From Sphingobacteriales bacterium 44-15 (lineage in GTDB: Bacteria; Bacteroidota; Bacteroidia; Chitinophagales; Chitinophagaceae), in assembly GCA_001899685.1 (NCBI GenBank), contig MKWG01000035.1, forward strand, positions 1 to 46,790: a stretch of DNA of 46,790 bases, given 5' to 3'. The stretch's first letter is position 1. The number at the start of each line of letters is the position of its first letter. Shown piece by piece: positions 15,270 through 23,604 of this stretch. A program made the position numbers and the translations under genes. Under the pieces are notes generated by a model. The model saw only the letters and a program-made list of their open reading frames with translations. It ran no database searches and was not told the origin of the DNA.

Positions 15270-17906
15270 TTATTTTACCGACAACGCTTTATCAATAATG
15301 AAATTAAGATTGGTACGGTGCGCCCTGGTTTGCTCATTAGTGGATACCGCTGTTGCCAGCATGGCTTTTATTTTCTTCAGTCCGGATAAAGCCGCAGATA
15401 TGGAAGCATTATCATACGTATTTGGCGTAGTGCCGGCAGCGATATTTGCCAGTGCTTTCACATATTCTGTCTGCAGGTTCAGGCGATAGAGGTTTACATT
15501 GCTCTTCAGGTCTTCCGCAAACAGGTATTTGTTCATGTCGGTAACAAGGTCGGCTGTGGTGTAAGTGTTGCCGTAAAGGCTGCTGTTGTTGATACGCTGT
15601 AAGGTAACCGGGTGCAACAGTTGTGCCAGCAGCGACAGTTGTATGCTCTGTACCACTGCCTGGGGCTTGTAATCTTCTGTAGAGCCGAAGAAATTAAAAC
15701 CGCGGCGCTGTTGCTGCAGGTAAGGGAACAAAGTAGCATCTGCATTGAATGTATTGGGCGAGAAAATATATTTGCTCAGCAGTGCCAGCGATTGCTTTTG
15801 CAATGCTGCAGGCACCGGGGTAAATGGTTTGGCTGCTGTTTGTTGGCCATTAAAGCTGCGGTCTACATATACCCCGCCGATATAGCGGCTGACCGCAGTA
15901 GCCATCTGCAGGCGTTGTGTCTGCAGCATAAGATAGCGCTGGCGGAGCAACTGGTGGCTTTCCCCGGGCTGGCTGTAACGCTCTTTCAGCCTGGGCAGCA
16001 GGGTATTTACAAGCTTAAACCGGTCTTCGGCATAGCGGATCATATCATTGCTCAGGTCATTCACCATCACCCGCGGATCAATCCCGTTGCCGGGAGCACG
16101 CATATCATCTGCATCATTGCCGAAGGCAAGCTGCGGGTCTGTACTGCGGCTGAGGATCTTATTCAATCCGGCCGCTTCTTCTGCCGGACTGAAAGGAGTA
16201 TAGCCATATTCGATAGCCCACAGGTCATAAGGTCCGGCCTTCGTCGTGAAATAATTGCCCTGCTTGCTCCTGTCGGGGCTTACATTGATAGAGGGATAAT
16301 CCATAACGGAGCCTATAAGCCCGATTTTCTCTGTGACAGATTTATCGTTTACCTGGTCGGGGCTGAGCATCTGGCTGGCTTTCATATTATGGTTCAGCCC
16401 AAGGGTATGCCCCATCTCATGCATGATAAGATAAACCAGGAATTCCCTGTGAAGCTGTTTTATTTCCTCCGGCTTATTGTCAAGTGTTTCCACCAGGGTG
16501 AGCCCTGCCGTATATTGCGCCTGCAATTCACGTGAGGCATTGCAATACATGAGGTGCGATTTTCCAAAGCTCAGGTGCGGCGCGGCTTCCTGCGCAGTAG
16601 TGGTTTCCCAGGGCAACTGTACAGCAGGCATGCCTGTCGCTGCAGCCCCGTTAAAAAGATCATCATAATTCACCATAGCGCCACCACCGCTTTTCCATTC
16701 TATGGTGATATCGGCGCCGAGTATCTGCCCGGTACGGGGATTAAAAAAGCTGGGGCCAATGGCGCCATAGCTGGGATAAGCGCTGCTCACCCAACGGATC
16801 ACATTGTAGCGGATATCTGCAGGATCCCAGGTGGCAGTATCGGGCATGATCTTCATTACTATGGCATGCTTAAAGCCGGCCTTTTCAAAAGCTTCATTCC
16901 ACTTTTCTCCTGCTTCTTTAATTATCTCACGGTATTCAACAGGAGTGGTATTTTCTATCCAGTATACAACAGGCTCTACCGGTTCGCTTACTGCCGCCGA
17001 AGGATCTTTTTTAACAAGTTTCCAGCGGCTGATAAAGTCCTTATAGGGTGTGGCGGAAGAGGAGGTAAGATCCTGCACTTCCGCACCAAAATAGCCTACA
17101 CGGGGGTCATCACGTCTTGGCCTGAAATCATCACCTTCGGGCACTGCAAGAAAAGAATGCTGCATCCGTATACGATTGTAACGTGCATCGGTAATATCAT
17201 CACCGCCCTGGTTGAAGGGTACGGGATTGTCATAGGCAAGATCTACAACTATATCCGTATTATCCGGGTAAGACCTGATCTGGTCGTATTTTGATTTGGC
17301 CACATTCAGATTTCCAAGATTAAACACTTTGGTGGGAGGGATACCGGGAGGTAAAATGGGCTTTATGGGATCTAATTTTTCGCTCAGGAACAGTCCGTCT
17401 GCCGCTACCAGGTAGCCTGCCGAATCTTCTGCCACCACTTTCTCCGAGAAAAACGTGGCTGGCGCTGCATCTACATTGGCGGCTTTGCTCACTGCATTGG
17501 ACGGATCATAATAGAAGCGTGTGTTCTGCTGTGAAAACTCCAGCTTGTCGAAGCTTTTGCTGATACTGAAGATAAAAGTAGTCCTGATCATATTCTGGTT
17601 GAGGTACAGGGAAGTTGGTCCTCCCAACGAAAAGCTCTGGTAGATATATTCTTTGCCAAGCTGATCTTTTCTGATATATAGTTGCACACTCCCCGTAGCA
17701 GTGTCCTGGTATACCGCGAAAAGACCTTCATTTTCTTTCGAGGATTTTGTTTTATCCTCAATAGTCGGCTTTGGCGATTTGGCGGCTGATTTTTTGGCTG
17801 TATCTGCAACGGGCGGGGCAGGAGGTGCGTTTTTGTTTTTTTGCGCCAGCGCCACGGTGCACATAACCGAGCACAATAGTGCCAATGAAAAATGTTTTGC
17901 ATGCAT
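15270..17906 (-). CDS. Secreted zinc-dependent metalloprotease (DUF5117/DUF4953 type)
   Basis: 878 residues with a signal peptide (MHAKHFSLALLCSVMCTVAL). A Lys/Ala/Pro-rich linker precedes the DUF5117-like beta domain (about 60-300). The protease domain contains HEMGHTLGLNHN: the zinc motif HExxH is at 496-500, with the third ligand in the extended GxxH form. A Met-turn-like segment, IGLIGSVMDYPSINV, follows. The C-terminal part is helical. The family is common in Bacteroidota and thought to act in the periplasm or at the surface; the substrate is unknown. It is divergent from the BlaI-type gene with 167 bases between. A near-consensus -7 box (TACCTTGG) is seen upstream on this strand. Confidence 0.92.
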   Translation of the reverse strand: MHAKHFSLALLCSVMCTVALAQKNKNAPPAPPVADTAKKSAAKSPKPTIEDKTKSSKENEGLFAVYQDTATGSVQLYIRKDQLGKEYIYQSFSLGGPTSLYLNQNMIRTTFIFSISKSFDKLEFSQQNTRFYYDPSNAVSKAANVDAAPATFFSEKVVAEDSAGYLVAADGLFLSEKLDPIKPILPPGIPPTKVFNLGNLNVAKSKYDQIRSYPDNTDIVVDLAYDNPVPFNQGGDDITDARYNRIRMQHSFLAVPEGDDFRPRRDDPRVGYFGAEVQDLTSSSATPYKDFISRWKLVKKDPSAAVSEPVEPVVYWIENTTPVEYREIIKEAGEKWNEAFEKAGFKHAIVMKIMPDTATWDPADIRYNVIRWVSSAYPSYGAIGPSFFNPRTGQILGADITIEWKSGGGAMVNYDDLFNGAAATGMPAVQLPWETTTAQEAAPHLSFGKSHLMYCNASRELQAQYTAGLTLVETLDNKPEEIKQLHREFLVYLIMHEMGHTLGLNHNMKASQMLSPDQVNDKSVTEKIGLIGSVMDYPSINVSPDRSKQGNYFTTKAGPYDLWAIEYGYTPFSPAEEAAGLNKILSRSTDPQLAFGNDADDMRAPGNGIDPRVMVNDLSNDMIRYAEDRFKLVNTLLPRLKERYSQPGESHQLLRQRYLMLQTQRLQMATAVSRYIGGVYVDRSFNGQQTAAKPFTPVPAALQKQSLALLSKYIFSPNTFNADATLFPYLQQQRRGFNFFGSTEDYKPQAVVQSIQLSLLAQLLHPVTLQRINNSSLYGNTYTTADLVTDMNKYLFAEDLKSNVNLYRLNLQTEYVKALANIAAGTTPNTYDNASISAALSGLKKIKAMLATAVSTNEQTRAHRTNLNFIIDKALSVK

Positions 17907-18038
17907 AAGCGATATTTTTTGCCAAGGTATAGAGAATGCCGTTTTGCGGCAGCAGATTGTTTTGAGAGGCGTTTTGACGGGTTGATGAAAAGAAAAAGAG
18001 TTACGGAAGGTAAAAGAGCAGAAAATAAATTTGATAAT

Positions 18039-18074
18039 TACGATAATTTCGTATATTTACGAAAAGTTCGTAAA
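18039..18074 (+). promoter_or_regulatory. Double palindromic operator of the BlaI-type repressor
   Basis: TTTACGAA (18056-18063) and TTCGTAAA (18067-18074) form a perfect 8-3-8 palindrome whose last base is the A of the ATG. A second, weaker copy, TACGA (18039-18043) and TCGTA (18049-18053), lies directly upstream. A site over the start codon suits negative autoregulation by the adjacent BlaI/MecI-type protein. No other gene needs this site except possibly the divergent metalloprotease. Confidence 0.65.
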
Positions 18075-18436
18075 TGTTAGAGAAGATTACACCCCAGGAA
18101 GAGGGAGCATTGCAGGCGTTGTACAAAGCCGGAGAAGGCAATATCAAGCTCATAATGGAAAACATGAGTGAACAATTGCCTTACACTACTGTTGCCTCTA
18201 CTATAAAGAACCTTGAACGGAAGGGATATATTTCTTCAAGGCTTATCGGTAACACTTATCTCTATACCCCGGTATTATCAGAGGCAGACTTTAAAAAAAG
18301 CTTTATGGGGGATGTTGTCAAAAATTATTTCGATAACTCTTATACTTCGCTGATCAACTTTTTTGTTGAGCAAAAAAAATTAAGTCCCAAAGAGCTGAAA
18401 GAGATCATAGCGATGATAGAGGGAAGGAAAAAATAG
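18074..18436 (+). CDS. BlaI/MecI/CopY-family transcriptional repressor
   Basis: 120 residues. The N-terminal ~75 form the winged helix of the BlaI family (ITPQEEGALQALYKAGEG, LPYTTVASTIKNLERKGYIS, GNTYLYTPVLSE), and the C-terminal ~45 form the dimerisation helices. Family members repress their own operon until a membrane metallopeptidase (BlaR1/MecR1) cuts them between these domains. The paired sensor-protease gene starts 21 bases downstream. The start codon lies inside the palindromic operator, so the transcript is practically leaderless. No beta-lactamase or PBP2a-like gene is next to it, so the regulated target is not visible here. Confidence 0.93.
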   Translation: MLEKITPQEEGALQALYKAGEGNIKLIMENMSEQLPYTTVASTIKNLERKGYISSRLIGNTYLYTPVLSEADFKKSFMGDVVKNYFDNSYTSLINFFVEQKKLSPKELKEIIAMIEGRKK

Positions 18437-18457
18437 CACCCAACTAAAATACATGCC

Positions 18458-20038
18458 ATGCCTTATTTCGGGGAATATATTTTAAAGCTGTCTGTAAGCT
18501 TCAGTATTGTCTGCCTGTTTTACCAGTTAGTGCTGAAAAGACTGACGTTTTACAACTGGAACCGGTTTTACCTGCTGGGCTATACCTTTCTGTGCTTTTT
18601 TATACCGCTTATCGATATTTCCGGAGTAGCGCAAAGTAGCAATATGACGGTTTATAAAACTATTGAACTCATTCCTTCCATAATGCCGGTGAGCGCCATC
18701 TCTTCGTACGTAGTCGCGGACGTGAATGGGACTGCGCGGCCGGCCACAGATCTGCTTTTTGTGCTATTCCTTACCGGCGTTATGATAATGGTAATACGAT
18801 TTGCCATACAACTCCTTTCCTTAAGGAGATTGATACGAAAGGCTGCGCTTATTTCTGATGAAAAGGTGAAGCTATACCAGGTAAACAGCAGGATCATTCC
18901 TTTTGCCTTTGGCAGATCTGTCTTTATCAACCGGTATCTGCATGAAACAAAAGATATAGAAGAGATCATAAGGCACGAGTTTGTGCATATCAGGCAAAAG
19001 CACAGCATTGATATAATATGGGCGGAATTATTGTGCGTATTCAACTGGTATAATCCCTTTGTATGGTGGCTGCGAAACTCAATAAAGCAAAACCTGGAAT
19101 ACCTGGCTGATGATAAAGTATTACAGGACGGCATTGATAAAAAGCAATACCAGTACCTGTTGCTGAAAGTATTGGGCGACCACAGGTTCGCTATAGTATC
19201 TCCTTTTAATTTTTCTTCACTCAAAAAAAGAATAGCAATGATGAACAAAATGAAAAGCACAGGCATCCACCTGCTGAAGTTCCTGTTTATTGTGCCGCTA
19301 ATGGCAGTGATGATCATGGCTTTCAGAAAAGATCATAGTGCATTGGCAAATAAAGCCATATTGTCTGTTTCAGGAATTACATTTGACGGTTTCTCTAAGC
19401 TGCCTATTGCCGGGGTAACTGTCAGGGATTCTATAACAGGACTACAAACTATTTCTGACAATCGGGGATTTTATACCCTGAATGTTCCCATAGAAGTCAA
19501 TATGCCCAGGCTAATTTGTATCAGATATCTCAAAAATGGATATTCCCGAGAACTGTCACTTAACAGTACCGCCAATTCTGATAATATCTCTCACCATCTG
19601 GTAGTATTAGCAGGGATGGTCACCGAAAAAGATAAAAGCAAAGGAGTACGCCCTTCCATTCATTCTATTATTGTGAAGAACGAATTGATTACCTATAGTT
19701 ATGTCCAGAAAAAACTACAGGAACAGATTATTCAAAATGACAAAGAGAAAGAAATAGAAAATTCAATCAGGCCAATCCGGGTAATAGATGGTATTCCTCA
19801 TGCATTCACGGAGTCCGGCGTAGCATGGTTTAGCAAGGAAGAAGTTGCGGTATCTCCTGAATGCAAAGCCTGGTTTGACGGAAAGATAATGAGCATTGAA
19901 GAAGTAAACAATACGGTAAGCCGCTTTGAATTAAATAGTGTTGGGGCAATGCCCAAAGCACAGGCAAAGAAAATACTTGGAGTAGACTGCAACGTACTGA
20001 TGCTGGCTAAAGACAGTAGTATTCCAAGAGATTTATAA
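18458..20038 (+). CDS. M56-family (BlaR1/MecR1-like) membrane metallopeptidase with carboxypeptidase-regulatory-like domain
   Basis: 526 residues. Membrane helices are apparent at about 7-26, 36-54, 99-120 and 273-290. The zinc protease domain carries HEFVH at 173-177 and NLEYLADD at about 212-219, which provides the further Glu ligand. In BlaR1 the region after the last helix is a penicillin-binding sensor. Here it is instead a CarboxypepD_reg-like beta-sandwich (ISGITFDGFSKLPIAG, VTVRDSITGLQTISDNRGFY) and then ~130 residues with no clear family. The signal sensed is therefore probably not a beta-lactam. The gene follows the BlaI-type repressor after 21 bases in one operon, and cleavage of that repressor is the inferred role. 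Confidence 0.9.
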   Translation: MPYFGEYILKLSVSFSIVCLFYQLVLKRLTFYNWNRFYLLGYTFLCFFIPLIDISGVAQSSNMTVYKTIELIPSIMPVSAISSYVVADVNGTARPATDLLFVLFLTGVMIMVIRFAIQLLSLRRLIRKAALISDEKVKLYQVNSRIIPFAFGRSVFINRYLHETKDIEEIIRHEFVHIRQKHSIDIIWAELLCVFNWYNPFVWWLRNSIKQNLEYLADDKVLQDGIDKKQYQYLLLKVLGDHRFAIVSPFNFSSLKKRIAMMNKMKSTGIHLLKFLFIVPLMAVMIMAFRKDHSALANKAILSVSGITFDGFSKLPIAGVTVRDSITGLQTISDNRGFYTLNVPIEVNMPRLICIRYLKNGYSRELSLNSTANSDNISHHLVVLAGMVTEKDKSKGVRPSIHSIIVKNELITYSYVQKKLQEQIIQNDKEKEIENSIRPIRVIDGIPHAFTESGVAWFSKEEVAVSPECKAWFDGKIMSIEEVNNTVSRFELNSVGAMPKAQAKKILGVDCNVLMLAKDSSIPRDL

Positions 20039-20082
20039 AATAAGTGGTTTAAAATCCGGATGGAATATATTCAGTGGAATGC

Positions 20083-20090
20083 TATCTTTG
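20083..20090 (+). promoter_or_regulatory. Possible -7 promoter box of the Rpn gene
   Basis: TATCTTTG fits TAnnTTTG and lies 12 bases before the ATG at 20103. It overlaps the beginning of a longer in-frame reading (ATG at 20079), so the later ATG is preferred. No clear -33 box is seen. Confidence 0.45.
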
Positions 20091-20102
20091 GCTATGACCA
20101 AA

Positions 20103-21053
20103 ATGAAAAAACCACCGATTATCCCAATAGGCAGGTATATTGATCCGCTAACTGATTTCGGGTTCAAAAGAATTTTTGGTTCTGAGCCAAATAAAGACCT
20201 GCTGATCGCGTTTCTCAATGAGCTGTTTAAAGGTCGAAAAGTAATCAAAGACCTGGTATATAATGCACAGGAAAACAATGGTCCTGTAAAACGTTACCGC
20301 AAAACCATTTTTGATCTTACCTGTACGGGAGGGGACGGCGAAACCTTTATCATTGAGATGCAGCGGGCGGAACAAAAATTCTTTACTGACCGGGCGATTT
20401 TTTATACTTCCAGCAAATTGTATGAGCAAGCGCCTAAAGGCAATAAGAACTGGGATTATGAGTTAACAGAAATATATTTTATTGGATTAATGGACTTTAA
20501 TTTCGACAATACTCCACAGGATAAATACCTGCATCGGGTGCGGCTGGCAGAAGAAGAAACTGGGCACACGTTTTATAACAAATTGGGATTCATATTTTTA
20601 GAGCTCCCCAATTTTAACCTGAAAGAAAAAGATATTAAGACAGATTTGCAACGTTGGCTGTATGTACTGCGCAACCTGTGGAAATTGGAAAAAATTCCGG
20701 TAATTTTACACCGAAGGATATTTCAGAAATTATTCCATATCTCTGAAGTCGCCAATCTAAAAAAGGAAGAATATATGTTGTACGAAAAAAACCTTTTGGA
20801 TAAATGGACAGAATATTCTGTATTGAAAACAGCAGAGGAAAAGGGTATGGAAAGAGGTATGGAGAGAGGTATGGAAAGAGGCATTGAAAAGGGGATTGAA
20901 AAGGGCATTGAAAAAGGTATAGAAAAAGGCAAGGAACAATTTGTAAGAAACCTGCTTTTGAATACCGGTTTTGGAATTGCTAAAATTGCAGCCCTGGCAA
21001 ATGTCACTGAAGCATTTGTAAAAAAAATTAAAGGAGAAAGGAAAAACCAGTAA
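20103..21053 (+). CDS. Rpn-family PD-(D/E)XK nuclease / transposase-like protein
   Basis: 316 residues from the ATG at 20103; ATGs at 20079 and 20094 are in frame but overlap a promoter box. The N-terminus has YIDPLTDFGFKRIFGSEPNK, the hallmark of this family. The PD-(D/E)XK core follows with FDLTC (Asp 71) and IIEMQRA (Glu 85, Gln 87), then the FTDRAIFYTSKLY-like helix and a LxxYxLxExxFxGLxDF-like strand. All three catalytic positions are intact. Rpn proteins are DNA endonucleases described as recombination-promoting and, in E. coli, as anti-phage toxins. Residues 249-276 are seven copies of a four-residue unit (MERG or IEKG). The last ~40 residues (QFVRNLLLNTGFGIAKIAAL...) form a compact helical domain. 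It stands alone after the M56 gene. Confidence 0.88.
   Translation: MKKPPIIPIGRYIDPLTDFGFKRIFGSEPNKDLLIAFLNELFKGRKVIKDLVYNAQENNGPVKRYRKTIFDLTCTGGDGETFIIEMQRAEQKFFTDRAIFYTSSKLYEQAPKGNKNWDYELTEIYFIGLMDFNFDNTPQDKYLHRVRLAEEETGHTFYNKLGFIFLELPNFNLKEKDIKTDLQRWLYVLRNLWKLEKIPVILHRRIFQKLFHISEVANLKKEEYMLYEKNLLDKWTEYSVLKTAEEKGMERGMERGMERGIEKGIEKGIEKGIEKGKEQFVRNLLLNTGFGIAKIAALANVTEAFVKKIKGERKNQ
20847..20930 (+). repeat. 12-bp tandem repeat inside the Rpn gene
   Basis: Seven in-frame units of the form ATG/ATT-GAA-AGA/AAG-GGT encode (M/I)E(R/K)G. The first three units begin with ATG (20847, 20859, 20871) and each is preceded, 6-12 bases upstream, by AGAGGT- or AAGGGT-like purine runs. Gain or loss of a unit keeps the frame. 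The later units carry ATT or ATA instead of ATG. Confidence 0.85.
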
Positions 21054-21263
21054 CTATATTTTTACTTTTAGCTCCCAGTTTTCCCTCAGTATTTCTTTAC
21101 ACGTTTCCTTCATAAGCAACATAAGTATTAGCATAAAGCAGAGGAGAGCATTTCACAACTGTAAATCAAAAGCCGGCAATGTAGAATATAATTTCTTTCA
21201 GATACAAAAACAACCAGGCCGCAGGGCGGTTTGATTTATTGTTGAATTTTTAAGAAAGAAATT

Positions 21264-22850
21264 ATGCTTATTCTACAGGGTGTTTCCTATACTCATCCGA
21301 ATAAAGACCTGCTGTTTGATAATCTCCATCTTACAGTAAACAACCACGATAAAATAGCCTTGATCGGTAATAACGGGACAGGTAAGTCCACCTTATTGAA
21401 AATAATAGCCGGGGAAGTACAACCTTCGGACGGACGATTAATCGTTGATACCAGTCCGTATTTTGTACCGCAGATCTTCGGACAGTTCAATCATCTGACC
21501 ATAGCGCAGGCATTGAAAATTGAAGACAAGACGAAAGCCCTGAAAGAAATTTTAAATGGCAGCGTTTCAGAAGAGCATTTCACTTTGCTTGGCGATGACT
21601 GGACGGTTGAAGAACGCTGCAGCGAAGCTTTGGAATACTGGGGGCTAATGGATCTTGACCTGTCGCAGAAAATAGGAACGTTGAGCGGGGGGCAGAAAAC
21701 GAAAGTTTTTCTTGCAGGCATTGCCGTTTACCGGCCTGAACTTATTTTATTGGACGAACCGAGCAATCACCTGGATATTTCGGGCAGAAAGCTTTTGTAT
21801 GACTTTATTCAATCTACACAAAGTACTCTAATTGTGGTGAGCCACGACAGGCAGTTATTGAACCTGCTGGATACAGTTTGCGAACTGAGCCAACATGGAA
21901 TAAAGGTTTATGGCGGAAACTACGAGTTTTATGCGACGCAAAAGCAAATAGAACAAAACGCTTTGCACCAGGATTTGCAAGACAAAGAGAAAGCATTGCG
22001 GAAAGCCAAAGAAAAAGAGCGTGAAACATCAGAGCGGCAACAAAAATTAGATGCCCGTGGAAAACGGAAACAGGAAAAAGCAGGTGTTGCCCGGATCATG
22101 ATGAATACTTTGAGGAACAGCGCAGAAAACAGCACTTCGAAATTGAAAAACGCTCACGCCGAAAAGATTGAAGGTATTTCGCGGAAGCTGCAGGAGCTCC
22201 GTTCCTCCCTGCCTGATACTGACAAAATGAAATTCGGCTTTGAGCATGCAACATTGCACAAAGGAAAAATCCTCTTTACCGCTGATGGCATTAATGTCAG
22301 TTATGGTCTGCAACTACTTTGGGCAGAAAACATGGAATTTCAAATTAAAAGCGGTGAACGTATCGCTTTAAAAGGGTTGAACGGCTCAGGAAAGACCACA
22401 CTGATCAAACTCATCTTAGGCAGCATGGCGCCGCAAACAGGCGCCGTTCACAAAGCAGACGTTCAGGCTGTTTATATTGACCAGGATTATTCCCTCATTC
22501 ATAATCAATTTACTGTTTACGAACAAGCACAAAAGTTCAATACCACCGCGTTACAGGAGCATGAAGTAAAAATCAGGCTTAGCCGGTTTTTATTCAGGAA
22601 AGAAGATTGGGATAAATCTTGCAGTATTTTGAGCGGCGGCGAAAAAATGCGTTTAATGCTATGCTGTCTGATCATAAGCAATAATTCACCAGACATTATA
22701 ATTTTAGACGAACCGACCAATAACCTGGATATACAAAACATTGAAATACTGACCAACGCTGTTAATGAATACCAGGGAACCCTGATTGTTGTTTCACACG
22801 ATGAATATTTTCTGCAACAGACAGGCATAGAAAGGGTGATCCAGCTTTAA
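21264..22850 (+). CDS. ABC-F family ATPase (ribosome-associated)
   Basis: 528 residues with two ABC cassettes and no membrane segments. The first has GNNGTGKST (35-43), LSGGQKTKV and LILLDEPSNHLD. The second has GLNGSGKTT, LSGGEKMRL and IIILDEPTNNLD. A charged linker of about 90 residues (KEKERETSERQQKL, then ARGKRKQEKAG and NAHAEKIEGISRKLQEL) lies between them. ABC-F proteins bind the ribosomal E site and act as translation factors or protect against ribosome-targeting antibiotics. The long linker is compatible with the resistance type, but the exact subgroup cannot be told by reading. The 210 bases upstream contain no evident promoter box. The 22851-22926 region downstream is AT-rich without a clear terminator. 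Confidence 0.93.
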   Translation: MLILQGVSYTHPNKDLLFDNLHLTVNNHDKIALIGNNGTGKSTLLKIIAGEVQPSDGRLIVDTSPYFVPQIFGQFNHLTIAQALKIEDKTKALKEILNGSVSEEHFTLLGDDWTVEERCSEALEYWGLMDLDLSQKIGTLSGGQKTKVFLAGIAVYRPELILLDEPSNHLDISGRKLLYDFIQSTQSTLIVVSHDRQLLNLLDTVCELSQHGIKVYGGNYEFYATQKQIEQNALHQDLQDKEKALRKAKEKERETSERQQKLDARGKRKQEKAGVARIMMNTLRNSAENSTSKLKNAHAEKIEGISRKLQELRSSLPDTDKMKFGFEHATLHKGKILFTADGINVSYGLQLLWAENMEFQIKSGERIALKGLNGSGKTTLIKLILGSMAPQTGAVHKADVQAVYIDQDYSLIHNQFTVYEQAQKFNTTALQEHEVKIRLSRFLFRKEDWDKSCSILSGGEKMRLMLCCLIISNNSPDIIILDEPTNNLDIQNIEILTNAVNEYQGTLIVVSHDEYFLQQTGIERVIQL

Positions 22851-22926
22851 CAAATAATTTATCCAGGCTGTATGATATACCGGTTAGATATAAGTTAATG
22901 TTCTAACCTGACACCTATATATTTCG

Positions 22927-22934
22927 TACTTTTG
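22927..22934 (+). promoter_or_regulatory. Bacteroidota -7 promoter box ahead of the structured RNA
   Basis: TACTTTTG fits TAnnTTTG. Transcription would begin at about 22938-22942, some 250 bases before the GreA/Rnk-like start codon, at the left edge of the helix-rich region. Confidence 0.55.
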
Positions 22935-22939
22935 CTCAA

Positions 22940-23152
22940 ATGCACAGGCATAGATTTAACCATATCATTTATTACTCTGATTCCACGTTATCCTTTAACC
23001 GCATTGTTCCTTTTGCGGGTAGGCGTCTCTATGCCTTTTCAAATCTCAAAGACTTCAATAAGTAGGCCCCGGCAACTGCTTTAAGTTCCGGGGGATATAA
23101 ATGTATGCTTTGCCTGGTGGCAAAGTAGATTGGTATGTTGTTAGCACATACC
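22940..23152 (+). ncRNA. Candidate structured RNA (5' leader or small RNA)
   Basis: Five helices follow each other closely. AGGCATAGA (22946-22954) pairs perfectly with TCTATGCCT (23028-23036) and encloses CCGCA (22999-23003) with TGCGG (23014-23018). CCCCGG plus AACT (23067-23077) pairs with AGTT plus CCGGGG (23084-23093), with one bulged C. CTTTGCC (23108-23114) pairs with GGCAAAG (23119-23125) over a TGGT loop. GGTATGT (23132-23138) pairs with ACATACC (23146-23152). A promoter box sits just before it and the coding region starts 35 bases after it. I do not recognise a known RNA family. A 41-codon reading frame (22940-23065) overlaps the first half and may be chance or a leader peptide. Confidence 0.5.
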
Positions 23153-23187
23153 TGTAATTATTTTATTTATATCAATTAAAATTTACA

Positions 23188-23583
23188 ATGGAAAACAGGT
23201 TCATATTACTGGATGAAGACCATAAGCTACTTACACAAGCGCTGGAAACCGATAAGCGCTTCGCTTTATTGAGCGATGCAGAAAGAAACGGCATTAAAAA
23301 CAGGCTTACCAATGCAGAACTGGTAACAACAGCAGACTTTCCCAATAATGTTTCCCGGCTGTATGACGTTATAACGCTCCGGAATATTCATTTACGGCAG
23401 AACATCCAGTACAAGGTCGTTCCGCCCGATGAAAGAGATGACTGGAAGGGAAAAATATCAGCGATCTCCCCGCTGGGTATCCTGCTGATGGGTGTTACCA
23501 ACGGGCAGTCCATCGTATTGCAAACCAACAAAAAGAAGAAGCATTATGTAGTTATGGAAGTCCGCAACGCGATGTATATATAA
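23188..23583 (+). CDS. GreA/GreB C-terminal-domain protein (Rnk-like)
   Basis: 131 residues. A short N-terminal helical part (HKLLTQALETDKRFALL) precedes a GreA/GreB C-terminal-type beta domain: VSRLYDVITLRNIHLRQNIQ, then YKVVPPDERDDWKGKISAIS and PLGILLMGVTNGQSI. The segment ISAISPLGILLMG is the FKBP-like signature shared by GreA, GreB and Rnk. The long coiled-coil of Gre factors is missing, so this is closer to Rnk, which binds RNA polymerase in enterobacteria. No name is certain. It follows the helix-rich RNA region and may be controlled by it. A long hairpin starts 21 bases after the stop. Confidence 0.78.
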   Translation: MENRFILLDEDHKLLTQALETDKRFALLSDAERNGIKNRLTNAELVTTADFPNNVSRLYDVITLRNIHLRQNIQYKVVPPDERDDWKGKISAISPLGILLMGVTNGQSIVLQTNKKKKHYVVMEVRNAMYI

Positions 23584-23604
23584 ATCAGCCCCGAATAAAA
23601 GGAA

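Noticed and set aside
15612-17294. Two long plus-strand frames opposite the zinc metalloprotease
   Set aside because: Both are antisense to a gene with a clear HEMGH motif and signal peptide and show no family pattern.
18652-19317. A 221-codon minus-strand frame opposite the M56 peptidase
   Set aside because: Antisense to a recognised protease; its residues only mirror the membrane-helix codons.
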